A DNA stretch of 52,181 nt. It comes from an uncultured Eubacteriales bacterium. GTDB lineage: Bacteria > Bacillota > Clostridia > Christensenellales > UBA1242. Both the position numbers and the translations under genes were made by a program. Shown here one piece after another: positions 32,863 to 40,987 of this stretch. Each line of letters starts with the position of its first letter. The stretch's first letter is position 1. The notes under the pieces are model-generated. The model was not told where the DNA came from and did not search any database. It worked only from the letters and a program-made list of their open reading frames with translations. The DNA is taken from positions 1 to 52,181 of the forward strand of contig USSZ01000001.1 in assembly GCA_900557645.1 (NCBI GenBank), in the 5' to 3' direction.

Positions 32863-34374
32863 TTAATTATCAACTTTCCATTTCTTTTTAGCATTATCAA
32901 TAGTGGTTTGTGTAACTTTTTGAGGTGAAATATATTTTACTCCATTGCTTGGAAGTGTCATACCTTCTTCAAGAGTCGCATTACCTTCCACAATAATTCC
33001 GTCTTGTGGACGATAGTGGTCATGCCGTATTAATTTTTCTTCAATAATTTCTCCATTTTTGATATATTGGATATATCCCTTTGATTCATATCCTTCTTGT
33101 GGAAACTTCAGTCTATAATATTCGCCTTTGTAAAGGACTTTATTTGAATATTCTCCTTTTGTATCCGTTATGATATTATCTCCACCATGAGGTAGAACTT
33201 TAACAAGTTCACTTTTTGTTTTGATAGTAATATCATCATCAAATGGTTGACCATAGATTTCAACTGATACTTCTTCATTTGAACAAATAGTTTTTATAAA
33301 AATAGGTGTGTCAAGATTATTTTTAAATACAAGGTCTGCATAGCCTTCACTTACCATAGCATCAAAAGATAAAGGAACGTAAGAAGCAGGTAGTGAGTGG
33401 TGTGTTACTTGTAAGATTTCAATATCAGCGAGAAGTAATGCGTTATAGAGGGTTGTAGATGCTTGGCAAACACCACCACCAACACCAGATATATAATTTC
33501 CATCAAAAATAATATTTGCATTTTTATAACCATTGTTATTATTTCTAGGACCAGTAGTTTTATTAAAAGATATTTCTTGTCCTGGTTCAACAATCATTCC
33601 ATTAAAATTTTTCAATGCTGTTTTAATATTTGTTTTTCGATTTTCTGAAGATTTTGCATAGTTTGTTGTAAATTTAGAACGAAGTTTTATTTGTTTTATC
33701 ATATCTTCTAAATTTTCGTTTGGGGTAATTTCTTGAATAGGCAAATTAATAACAAAACTTTCATTATATTGAAGTGCATCGTTAATTTCTTTTTCAAGCA
33801 AATTTCTATCTAATATGTATCCTTTTGCAGAGGGATTAATTGAAAACATATTTTTACTATTAGGATTAAAAATTATTGAAGATGAGGTTGGCAATATTTC
33901 GATTTCGTTTGCAATTATCTCAATCTGGCTATCAATTCCACCAAGTAAATCTTGATAGGGGATATTCACGTTAAGTCCTTCCTTTTTTATTTGATTTTCG
34001 ATTTTCTTTTTATTAAAAATGTTTCCATCTCTGCCGTATTGCAATATATTATCAAGAGATTTATCAAATTCTCCAACAAAAGTTAAATCTTTTCCACTTA
34101 TTTCCCATTCTTTTGAGGGACTTTTAAGGGTAATTTTTATATTGTTTTTATTTTGTGCAAATGTTGTATTTAATAAATTTTTAGCATCATCTTTAGTCAT
34201 ACCTGATATATCAATTCCATTTACATGAGTATTTTCATAGAACGTTGTTTTATCACTTATTGCATCTCCAAAATAAAATTGACAAAATAAAAGTAATCCG
34301 ACAGCAATAAAGCACACACTTAAAAGCCATAAAATAGATGATTTATTACTTTTTGTTTTAACCTTTTCTTCCAT
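32863..34374 (-). CDS. VanW-family cell-envelope protein
   Basis: A 503-residue protein with one membrane anchor (about 13-32) and an extracellular part. Two copies of a peptidoglycan-binding-like (PG_binding_4) domain are suggested (NTHVNGIDISGMTKDDAKNLL at about 49-69, and a second before residue 210), followed by the VanW domain (about 235-365) with its typical KNFNGMIVEPGQEISFNKTTGPR, VGGGVCQASTTLYNALLLADI and HSLPASYVPLSFDAMV. The C-terminus contains a G5-like strand region. VanW proteins are widespread in spore-formers and their role is not settled; a wall-linked role is likely. It is convergent with cca. Confidence 0.92.
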   Translation of the reverse strand: MEEKVKTKSNKSSILWLLSVCFIAVGLLLFCQFYFGDAISDKTTFYENTHVNGIDISGMTKDDAKNLLNTTFAQNKNNIKITLKSPSKEWEISGKDLTFVGEFDKSLDNILQYGRDGNIFNKKKIENQIKKEGLNVNIPYQDLLGGIDSQIEIIANEIEILPTSSSIIFNPNSKNMFSINPSAKGYILDRNLLEKEINDALQYNESFVINLPIQEITPNENLEDMIKQIKLRSKFTTNYAKSSENRKTNIKTALKNFNGMIVEPGQEISFNKTTGPRNNNNGYKNANIIFDGNYISGVGGGVCQASTTLYNALLLADIEILQVTHHSLPASYVPLSFDAMVSEGYADLVFKNNLDTPIFIKTICSNEEVSVEIYGQPFDDDITIKTKSELVKVLPHGGDNIITDTKGEYSNKVLYKGEYYRLKFPQEGYESKGYIQYIKNGEIIEEKLIRHDHYRPQDGIIVEGNATLEEGMTLPSNGVKYISPQKVTQTTIDNAKKKWKVDN

Positions 34375-34549
34375 CTTTTAAACTCCTTGAAATATTATTT
34401 GTATTTAATGTTGATTTATTCTATTTATTGATTAAATAAAGAAAATAAAAATAAAATAATTGATAAAAAATTTAATTAAATTCAAATAAATATTTCTTGA
34501 AATAAAATTAAAAAAGCATAATAATTTTAATTAGTTTCATAATAAAATA

Positions 34550-35287
34550 ATGAATGAATTAAGTTTAACAAAAAAAATATTAAGAATACTTTTTGTTATA
34601 TTATCAATAACTTCTTTTTTAGTTTTAACTTATTTTGTATTGGTATGGACAGGTTTATGGGATAAATTAAATTCGGTTGAAAAGTTAAAGAATTTGATTT
34701 TAAGTCTTGGTTTTTGGGGAAGATTTGCTTTTACAACATTTCAATTTTTGCAAGTTACGTTTATTCCGTTGCCTTCACCCATTCTAGTAATTGCTGGAAG
34801 TCTGATTTATGGGCCATTTCAATCAGGTCTTCTTTCACTTGCTGGAATTTTGTTAGGAAGTGCAGTGGCTTTTTTCCTAGGAAGGGTGTTTGGAAAGAAA
34901 CTTGTTGTTTTTATGGTTGGCGAGAATGCACAAAAGAAATGGACTGCTTTTTTAAATAATTATAAATATTCTTTTGTAATTATGATGCTTTTGCCTCTTT
35001 TTCCAGATGATATTTTATGTCTAGTTGCAGGTCTTACAGATATGAGTTGGACTTTTTTTATGTTAACACAACTTGTTTCAAGGCCAATAGGAATATTTTT
35101 GATAAGTTATTTTTCAAGTGGAGATATAATTCCTTTCACAGGTTGGGGACTTATTGTGTGGGGTGCTTTAATAATATTTGCTGTTTGTTTAATTTATTTA
35201 TCAAGCAAATATAATAAGGAAATTGAAAGTTACTTTAAAAAGTTTTTTTCAAAATTTAACCATAAAAAGAAAAAAAATCAAAGTTAA
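34550..35287 (+). CDS. TVP38/TMEM64-family membrane protein
   Basis: A 245-residue membrane protein with about six segments. The DedA/TVP38 hallmark reads ITFIPLPSPILVIAGSLIYGPFQSGLLSLAGILLGSAVAFFLGR (broken in two: LPSPILVIAGSLIYG at about 76-90, and GSAVAFFLGRVFGKK at about 103-117); a second re-entrant half is FPDDILCLVAGLTDMSW. These proteins are thought to move lipids or keep membrane potential. No ribosome site precedes the ATG, and CATAAT (34538-34543) sits six bases before it, so it may be leaderless. It is divergent from the VanW gene. Confidence 0.88.
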   Translation: MNELSLTKKILRILFVILSITSFLVLTYFVLVWTGLWDKLNSVEKLKNLILSLGFWGRFAFTTFQFLQVTFIPLPSPILVIAGSLIYGPFQSGLLSLAGILLGSAVAFFLGRVFGKKLVVFMVGENAQKKWTAFLNNYKYSFVIMMLLPLFPDDILCLVAGLTDMSWTFFMLTQLVSRPIGIFLISYFSSGDIIPFTGWGLIVWGALIIFAVCLIYLSSKYNKEIESYFKKFFSKFNHKKKKNQS

Positions 35288-35289
35288 GA

Positions 35290-35454
35290 CTACTTTTTAT
35301 TTTTAATATAAAGAAGCATCCCTTCTTTAAGCATTTTGGGTGTTATGTTGTTTGTTATTAAAATAGTCATTGCATTTACATCATATTTTTTTGCAATGCT
35401 ATCTATAGTATCTTTTTTTTGAACAATATAAAATTCATTTAAAAATTTTTTCAT
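35290..35454 (-). CDS. Small LysM-domain protein (54 residues)
   Basis: A short gene on the minus strand between the TVP38 gene and spoVB. It reads MKKFLNEFYIVQKKDTIDSIA and continues KKYDVNAMTILITNN, then ITPKMLKEGMLLYIKNKK. That is one LysM domain (YIVQKKDTIDSIAKKY, N-I at the middle, and L-EG-LYI at the end) with hardly anything else. There is no signal peptide, so it may act inside the mother cell, as do several small LysM spore-assembly proteins. GAGG stands six bases before the ATG. It is divergent from spoVB, 62 bases apart. Confidence 0.7.
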   Translation of the reverse strand: MKKFLNEFYIVQKKDTIDSIAKKYDVNAMTILITNNITPKMLKEGMLLYIKNKK

Positions 35455-35516
35455 AATAACCTCATTTATAAGTATTAAATTTTATTCACATTTAATAACA
35501 TATATGAGGAGAGAAT

Positions 35517-37052
35517 ATGAAATCATTATTTAAAACAGTGGCACTTATCACATTTTTTTCTTTCTTGACTAGAGTTGCAGGTTTTATTTTTAGAATAATT
35601 TTATCTCGTGTTGTAGGTGCAGAAGGTGTAGGTTTATATCAAGTCGCATCATCAGTATTTATGGTATTGATGGCAGTTGTATCAAGTGGTATACCTTTAA
35701 TTATATCAAGAATGAATGCAAGTTATATTGCAAATAAAGAAGAGAAAAAGGAAGGCTCTTTGGTTGCAGTATCATTAGTATTTACGCTTTTATTATCATT
35801 AATTTTATGTTTAGTGGTATTATTATTTAAAAGTCTTTTTGCTCAAATATTTACAGAGGCTAGATGTATAGAGATATTGATAATTTTGCTTCCAAGTTTA
35901 ATATTCTCTTCTGTTTATTGTGTTTTTAGAGGGGCGTTATGGGGGAGAGGTAACTATTTTGCTTTATGTGTTAGCGAATTTTATGAGCAAGTAGTTCGTA
36001 TTGTGCTTGGTGTTCTATTTATAAGTGCTTCTTTTTCTGCAATAGAAAATGCGTTAAACCTTGCATGGTCAATGACTATAGCATGTTTTCTTTCAATGAT
36101 TTTCGTTGTTCTTTTATTCTTTTATTATGGGGGAAAGATTGGGAAATTTAAAAAAGAATGCTTTAAACCTTTAGTAAAACAGTCTACTCCTATTACGACT
36201 ATGAGAGTTGCTGGCTCTTTTATTCAACCATTAATTGCTTTAATTGTTCCTGCCAGATTGATGACAATTGGTTATACAAGTTCTCAGGCTTTAAGTTTAT
36301 ATGGTGTTGCAGTCGGAATGACAATGCCATTATTATATATACCAACAACAATAATAGGTTCACTTTCAACGGCGCTTATACCTGATATTTCAAAAGCAGT
36401 AGCCCAAAATGATCATTCGCACATATCATCAAGGATTTCATCATCTATATTTTTTTCATTATTTATATCGGCATTATTTGTGCCTGCATTTTTAGGTATG
36501 GGAGAACTGGCAGGAGTGTTTTTATATGATAATATTTTAAGTGGGACTCTTCTTCAGTCTGCAGCATGGGTTCTTGTTCCTTTAGGACTTACAAATATAA
36601 CCTCAGGACTTTTAAATTCTTTAGGTCTAGAAAATAAATCATTTATAAATTTTTTGATAGGTGCTGTAGTAATGTTTTTGGCACTTTGGTTTTTACCACC
36701 ACTAATTGGAATAAATGCTTTAATATGGGCGATGGGCTTAAATTATTTAGTTACAGCAATATTAAATATAATTTTGTTAAAAAGAAAAACAAAATCAGAT
36801 TTTAAGATAATGCAATCAGTTGTTAAGGTGGTTTTGCTTTCTATCCCATCAGCAGCATTGACAGGATTTGTAGTAAGTCTTTGTGATTTTATTTTTCCGT
36901 TATTTATAACTCTTATGATTGGTGGAATTGTAAGCGTAGGGTCATTTGTTTTGCTTGCTGGAGTATTTAACTTAATTGATATTAAAGCATTTGTTATAAA
37001 AGCAAGCAAGAAATTTAAACCTATAAAATTAAAAACAAAAACAGCAAAATAG
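35517..37052 (+). CDS. spoVB: SpoVB-type polysaccharide/lipid exporter (MATE-like flippase)
   Basis: A 511-residue membrane protein with about fourteen segments of the MVF/MATE-like group. It shows the family's N-terminus with TFFSFLTRVAGFIFRIILSRVVGAEGVGLYQVA (about 9-41, in pieces) and SGIPLIISRMNA. SpoVB is thought to flip lipid-linked precursors for spore cortex synthesis; vegetative paralogues (MurJ-like) also exist. GAGGAGAG precedes the ATG. The neighbouring LysM gene and the DUF421-DUF4363 pair fit a sporulation cluster, but a vegetative role is not excluded. Confidence 0.9.
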   Translation: MKSLFKTVALITFFSFLTRVAGFIFRIILSRVVGAEGVGLYQVASSVFMVLMAVVSSGIPLIISRMNASYIANKEEKKEGSLVAVSLVFTLLLSLILCLVVLLFKSLFAQIFTEARCIEILIILLPSLIFSSVYCVFRGALWGRGNYFALCVSEFYEQVVRIVLGVLFISASFSAIENALNLAWSMTIACFLSMIFVVLLFFYYGGKIGKFKKECFKPLVKQSTPITTMRVAGSFIQPLIALIVPARLMTIGYTSSQALSLYGVAVGMTMPLLYIPTTIIGSLSTALIPDISKAVAQNDHSHISSRISSSIFFSLFISALFVPAFLGMGELAGVFLYDNILSGTLLQSAAWVLVPLGLTNITSGLLNSLGLENKSFINFLIGAVVMFLALWFLPPLIGINALIWAMGLNYLVTAILNIILLKRKTKSDFKIMQSVVKVVLLSIPSAALTGFVVSLCDFIFPLFITLMIGGIVSVGSFVLLAGVFNLIDIKAFVIKASKKFKPIKLKTKTAK

Positions 37053-37079
37053 TATAAAATATAAAAAATGTTTATACTA
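37050..37079 (+). promoter_or_regulatory. Promoter box and inverted repeat before the DUF421 gene
   Basis: TATACT (37073-37078) ends six bases before the ATG at 37085. TAGTATAAA (37050-37058) and TTTATACTA (37071-37079) are perfect complements and cover both the spoVB stop and the -10 box. No clear -35 is present. Confidence 0.45.
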
Positions 37080-37084
37080 AAAAT

Positions 37085-37807
37085 ATGTTAACAATAATAA
37101 TAAGGTCGATAATTATATATTTAATTGTGCTTTTGGTTTTTAGGTTGATGGGGAAAAGACAATTAGGTCAAATGCAACCATTTGAACTTGTCTTAACTCT
37201 TATTATTGCAGATTTAGCAACAATACCAATGGCAGAGGTCGCCGTTCCAGTATTACATGGGATTGTGCCTTTATTAACTTTAGTTGTATTGCATTTTGTT
37301 TTGACACTAATTAGTCGAAACAGTCAAAAATTTTCTAAAATAATTAGTGGAAAACCTGTTATAATAATTAATCCAAAAGGTATAGATTATAATGCAATGA
37401 AAAAATTAAACCTTTCGACAGATGACTTGTTTGCGGCACTTCGTGAATGTGGATATTTTAACATATCACAAATACAATACGCAATAATGGAAACAAATGG
37501 AAAGGTTAGTGTGATGCCAAAAGCAGAATTTTCTCCTGCAACAAATGGTGATTTGAATAATAATGTGCAAGATGGTTATTTGCCTATAGTTCTTGTTAGT
37601 GAAGGAAAAATAATAAAAGAAAATATTGCTCTTGCAGGTTTTTCTGAAGAAAAAGTGATGAAATTAATAAAAGAAAATTCAAATAAGAAAGAAGTTAGAT
37701 TAAAAGATGTTCTTCTTTTGACAGTTGACCAAACTGGACAGGCATATATTCAATTTAAAATAGGTGAAGGAAAAACTTTTACCACTGAAAGGTTGGTGAA
37801 AGCATGA
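37085..37807 (+). CDS. DUF421 (YetF-like) membrane protein
   Basis: A 240-residue protein of the DUF421/YetF family. Three membrane segments at the N-terminus (about 3-22, 33-50, 58-77) hold the signature FRLMGKRQLGQMQPFELVLTLIIADLA. The C-terminal domain has KPVIIINPKGIDYNAMKKLNLSTDDLFAALRE and YAIMETNGKVSVMP. Homologues are abundant in spore-formers; some contribute to spore or envelope properties, with no settled biochemical role. It appears leaderless. DUF4363 follows with an ATGA overlap, a pairing known from clostridia. Confidence 0.9.
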   Translation: MLTIIIRSIIIYLIVLLVFRLMGKRQLGQMQPFELVLTLIIADLATIPMAEVAVPVLHGIVPLLTLVVLHFVLTLISRNSQKFSKIISGKPVIIINPKGIDYNAMKKLNLSTDDLFAALRECGYFNISQIQYAIMETNGKVSVMPKAEFSPATNGDLNNNVQDGYLPIVLVSEGKIIKENIALAGFSEEKVMKLIKENSNKKEVRLKDVLLLTVDQTGQAYIQFKIGEGKTFTTERLVKA

Positions 37808-38199
37808 AAGTTTTTCATTACATCAATTTCATATTAATATTTCTTTTGCTTGTAGGTATTTGTGTTGCTGAAGATATACTTGTTTCAAATTCTCTAGCCG
37901 AAATCCAAAAACAATGTTATAAAATTGAAAAACTTGTTGATGAAAAAGAAAATTTGAAAAATACTGAGGTTGTTTTGGCTGTTGATAATTTAGAATATAT
38001 GTGGCATGAAGATGAATCAAATATGTGTTATTTAGTAAACCATAAATCTATTCAAGAAATAGGACAGGAGATTGCAAGAATAAAACTATATATTTCAGAA
38101 GACAATGTTAATGATTTTTTAGCATCACTTGATACAATAAAGTTTTATTGTCATAGTTATCTTCATTTTATGGGTGCTAATATGCATAATGTGTTGTAG
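37804..38199 (+). CDS. DUF4363-family protein
   Basis: A 131-residue protein with an N-terminal membrane or signal segment (about 7-23) and a helical extracytoplasmic part (EIQKQCYKIEKLVDEKENLKN ... NVNDFLASLDTIKFYCHSYLHF). The helical pattern and its position directly behind DUF421 match DUF4363, of unknown function. The ATG overlaps the preceding stop (ATGA), which suggests coupled translation and joint action with DUF421. Confidence 0.75.
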   Translation: MKVFHYINFILIFLLLVGICVAEDILVSNSLAEIQKQCYKIEKLVDEKENLKNTEVVLAVDNLEYMWHEDESNMCYLVNHKSIQEIGQEIARIKLYISEDNVNDFLASLDTIKFYCHSYLHFMGANMHNVL

Positions 38200-38213
38200 T
38201 ATAAATGAAATAA

Positions 38214-38254
38214 AAAAAAGAACATTTACTAATTTCTTTTAAATGTTCTTTTTT
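38214..38254. terminator. Bidirectional terminator behind DUF4363
   Basis: AAAAAAGAACATTTA pairs with TAAATGTTCTTTTTT around an 11-base loop; shared with the convergent surface-protein gene. Confidence 0.88.
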
Positions 38255-38263
38255 AAATGAATT

Positions 38264-39394
38264 TTACCATACTTTTTCTTTCTTTTTTCGGACAACTGCA
38301 ATTATGGTTACGATTAAAATTGATAATATAACTGCACCTATAATTATGTAAACAACGACCATACCATCAATGGTTAAACCTGTTTCTACTTCAATTATAA
38401 GGTTGCTTTGCACTGGGCTTTCTGTGCCATGACTTTGATATTCACACCATACTTGCCATTTACCTGAGATTTCGTTGTCATTAAAATAAAATGTTGTGCC
38501 TGTTCTATCAATGCTTTCATAAATAGAGGCAGTGCAGTCAGTAAAGTTTCCTTTCCCAACATCGCTTGATGTTAATGCATATTTTGTTCCATCTTTTCCT
38601 TCACCTTTTACATACCAAACTAGGGCAGATTTATCAATATATTTGTAAATATCAGCATTTTCAAGATAAAAATTAAATGAGTCATGCATAGAATTATCAC
38701 TACTTACAATACTATAGTTTATTTTTGGTTGTTCTGATATTAAAAGGTCGGGTTGAACAACAAAGAAATCAGATACGACTTCAGATCCATTTACATCAAG
38801 GGTAAAACGATAAATTCCCCATTCTTTTATAGTAACAACTTCTTGTGTTGTTTTGTCAATTCCTCTTTCACCTGTATCAATATTTAATTTATATTTATTT
38901 GTTATTAAATTTTTATAACTATTTTCTCCATGTTGGGTAATTGTATAAACATTTTCAAGAGTAATAGTATCACTAACATTAAAGTTTCCTTCATCAGTAT
39001 AACCTTGAAGATAACTAATAGAAATATTCATAGTATAGATAATGTTTTCTGGCAATTCTTCTTTGCCTTCTTCATATTTAATTGGAGGAGGATTTGACTC
39101 GTCAGGGGAATAATAAATAGAAAATTCTTTTAAATCAGTCCAATTAATGGTGTAAGCCTTTCCACCTGAATAATCTATAGGATTTTCTAATGAAATTAAA
39201 GAATCTTCTCTGTTATATGCTTGAACTATTAGGTTATCTCTTTGTATTTCTGTTTGAGAATTTTGGTCTTGTTCAGCAGTTTCATTTTCATCAGCAAAAC
39301 TTGAAAAAGGAATGTATGAAACAGATAACAAAATAATAAGTAAAAAAGCGAAAAATGTTATTAAGATATTTTTTCGATTAATTTTTTTAATCAT
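38264..39394 (-). CDS. Surface protein with signal peptide and C-terminal membrane anchor
   Basis: A protein of about 376 residues, unknown family. The start at 39394 is chosen for AAGGAGAG just upstream; the frame extends to 39427 without support. A signal peptide (about 8-32, ending SFA) leads to beta-rich extracellular domains (about 35-330), probably Ig-like. Near the C-terminus lies a membrane segment (VVVYIIIGAVILSILIVTIIAVV) and the basic end RKKKEKVW, as in anchored proteins but without an LPxTG motif. It is convergent with the DUF421 pair and divergent from the glmU-like gene. Confidence 0.7.
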   Translation of the reverse strand: MIKKINRKNILITFFAFLLIILLSVSYIPFSSFADENETAEQDQNSQTEIQRDNLIVQAYNREDSLISLENPIDYSGGKAYTINWTDLKEFSIYYSPDESNPPPIKYEEGKEELPENIIYTMNISISYLQGYTDEGNFNVSDTITLENVYTITQHGENSYKNLITNKYKLNIDTGERGIDKTTQEVVTIKEWGIYRFTLDVNGSEVVSDFFVVQPDLLISEQPKINYSIVSSDNSMHDSFNFYLENADIYKYIDKSALVWYVKGEGKDGTKYALTSSDVGKGNFTDCTASIYESIDRTGTTFYFNDNEISGKWQVWCEYQSHGTESPVQSNLIIEVETGLTIDGMVVVYIIIGAVILSILIVTIIAVVRKKKEKVW

Positions 39395-39531
39395 ATATCT
39401 CTCCTTTTTATAAATAAATAATAGCATAAATAAATAATTAAATAAAATGATTTTAATATATTTAAAAATATTATATAAAATATTTACAATTTTATAATGT
39501 ATTTAATTTGACATTTTAATACTATTAATTG

Positions 39532-39560
39532 TTGACAAACATTTTTTAAAAATATATACT
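39532..39560 (+). promoter_or_regulatory. Consensus promoter of the glmU-like gene, leaderless
   Basis: TTGACA (39532-39537), 17-base spacer, TATACT (39555-39560). The ATG begins at 39567, exactly where transcription should start; no ribosome site is possible. Confidence 0.85.
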
Positions 39561-39566
39561 TAAAAT

Positions 39567-40433
39567 ATGGAAACTGAAGAAATTGATTTAATGGTAAGTG
39601 AAAATCAAGTTTCATTTGATTTTGACTCTCTTGATAAAGTTGAAGAGGAGGAAAGTTCGCTATTTCCACAATCTCTTTTAAAACCTATCAATCATGATTA
39701 TATAAAAGATGAAGTTTTGTTTGTTGTTGCAAGGGTGTTTAATAAAGAACTTGTAAAAGATTTTCCATACTTAAAAATTTGTGGAAAGAAAATGATTGAT
39801 TGGGTTCTTTTAGCAGGAAGTGAGTGTGAACAAAAAGTAATAGATGATTGCGATAATTTGCTTGATAAAGTTAGATCTATAAATACGAATAAACCTATTA
39901 TAGCAGTTTTTTATTCTGATACACCATTGCTTGATAAAATCACATTTAATAAAATTATTGATTATTTTTCATCTAAAGGAATGAATTTTTTACAGTTATC
40001 AAGAGGTTTTATTGTTAAAACTGAATACTTAAAAAGTATGTCAGAGTTTGTTCAAGGGGCAACAGTAAGTGGATTTGACGAGAAAAAATTATTACAAGTA
40101 GATAGTGCAAAACTAATTAATTATGTAAGTTCTCTTTTATATAATAAAATTATCAATTATCATATTAATAATGGTGTTATTATATATGGACAAAACACTG
40201 TTTTTATTGATGCAGATGTAGAAATAGAAGCAGGGGTTATAATTTATCCTAATAATGTAATAGAAGGAATGAGTATTATAGAAAAGGGTGCTGTTTTGAA
40301 TTGTGGTAATGTCATAAAGGATAGTATAATTGGCAATGACTGCCAATTAAGTAATAGTTATATTGAAAAAAGTAAAATAAATAAAGGTGTAATAGTAAAA
40401 CCAAAAAGTTTAATAATAAACCAAGAGGTTTAA
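39567..40433 (+). CDS. Shortened GlmU-like protein (probable non-catalytic relic)
   Basis: A 288-residue protein. Residues about 50-190 resemble the nucleotidyltransferase domain of GlmU (IIAVFYSDTPLLDKITFNKIIDYF matches the VLYGDTPLL strand-loop), and residues about 205-285 form the first turns of a left-handed beta-helix (IYGQNTVFIDADVEIEAGVIIYPNNVIEG ... VLNCGNVIKDSIIG). The N-terminal LxAGxGTRM loop that binds UTP is absent, and the acetyl-CoA half of the helix is missing; true GlmU is about 450 residues. In clostridia glmU lies just upstream of pth and mfd, so this is the family gene in its usual place, in reduced form. The promoter is consensus, so it is expressed. Confidence 0.75.
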   Translation: METEEIDLMVSENQVSFDFDSLDKVEEEESSLFPQSLLKPINHDYIKDEVLFVVARVFNKELVKDFPYLKICGKKMIDWVLLAGSECEQKVIDDCDNLLDKVRSINTNKPIIAVFYSDTPLLDKITFNKIIDYFSSKGMNFLQLSRGFIVKTEYLKSMSEFVQGATVSGFDEKKLLQVDSAKLINYVSSLLYNKIINYHINNGVIIYGQNTVFIDADVEIEAGVIIYPNNVIEGMSIIEKGAVLNCGNVIKDSIIGNDCQLSNSYIEKSKINKGVIVKPKSLIINQEV

Positions 40434-40474
40434 AAATACTTGCAAAAATGTTAAAATAAAGAAGGTTATTTATA

Positions 40475-40987
40475 ATGATAATTATAGTGGGACTAGGTAA
40501 TATTGGTATCCAATATAAAAATACATTTCATAATATAGGTTTTAAAGTAATTGATTATCTCTCACAAAAGTTGTCAATAGATGTATCAAAAGAAAAGTAT
40601 AAGTCTTTAATTGGACAAGGGACTTTTAATGGACAATCAATTATGCTTGTTAAACCTACTACTTATATGAATAATAGTGGAGAAGCAGTTGTATTATTAA
40701 AAAATAAATTTAAAGATGCAAGAATTATCGTTGCTGTTGATGATATCGACCTTCCAAAAGGAAAAATAAGATATAGGGAAAGAGGAAAATCAGGAACGCA
40801 TAACGGACTTCGCTCAATTGTGTCATATATAGGTGAAGAATTTGAAAGAGTTAGAGTAGGTATTGGCAGAGATGAAACAAAAGATTTGGCAGATTATGTT
40901 TTATCAAATATCAGACTAGACGAAGAGGATATATTTGAAAAAGCAGTGAAAGATGCTGGCGATATGATATTGGAGAAAATTTCTTGA
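40475..40987 (+). CDS. pth: Peptidyl-tRNA hydrolase
   Basis: A 170-residue Pth that frees tRNAs from stalled peptides. Catalytic His in TFHNIGF (His20 region) is present, as are MNNSGEAV and DDIDLPKGKIRYRERGKSGTHNGLRSI (about 91-114) with the conserved Asp. The usual GNPG reads GNIG, a mild change. The gene sits between glmU-like and mfd, the standard clostridial order (known as spoVC in Bacillus). AAGAAGG precedes the ATG. Its stop codon overlaps the TTG start of mfd. Confidence 0.96.
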   Translation: MIIIVGLGNIGIQYKNTFHNIGFKVIDYLSQKLSIDVSKEKYKSLIGQGTFNGQSIMLVKPTTYMNNSGEAVVLLKNKFKDARIIVAVDDIDLPKGKIRYRERGKSGTHNGLRSIVSYIGEEFERVRVGIGRDETKDLADYVLSNIRLDEEDIFEKAVKDAGDMILEKIS

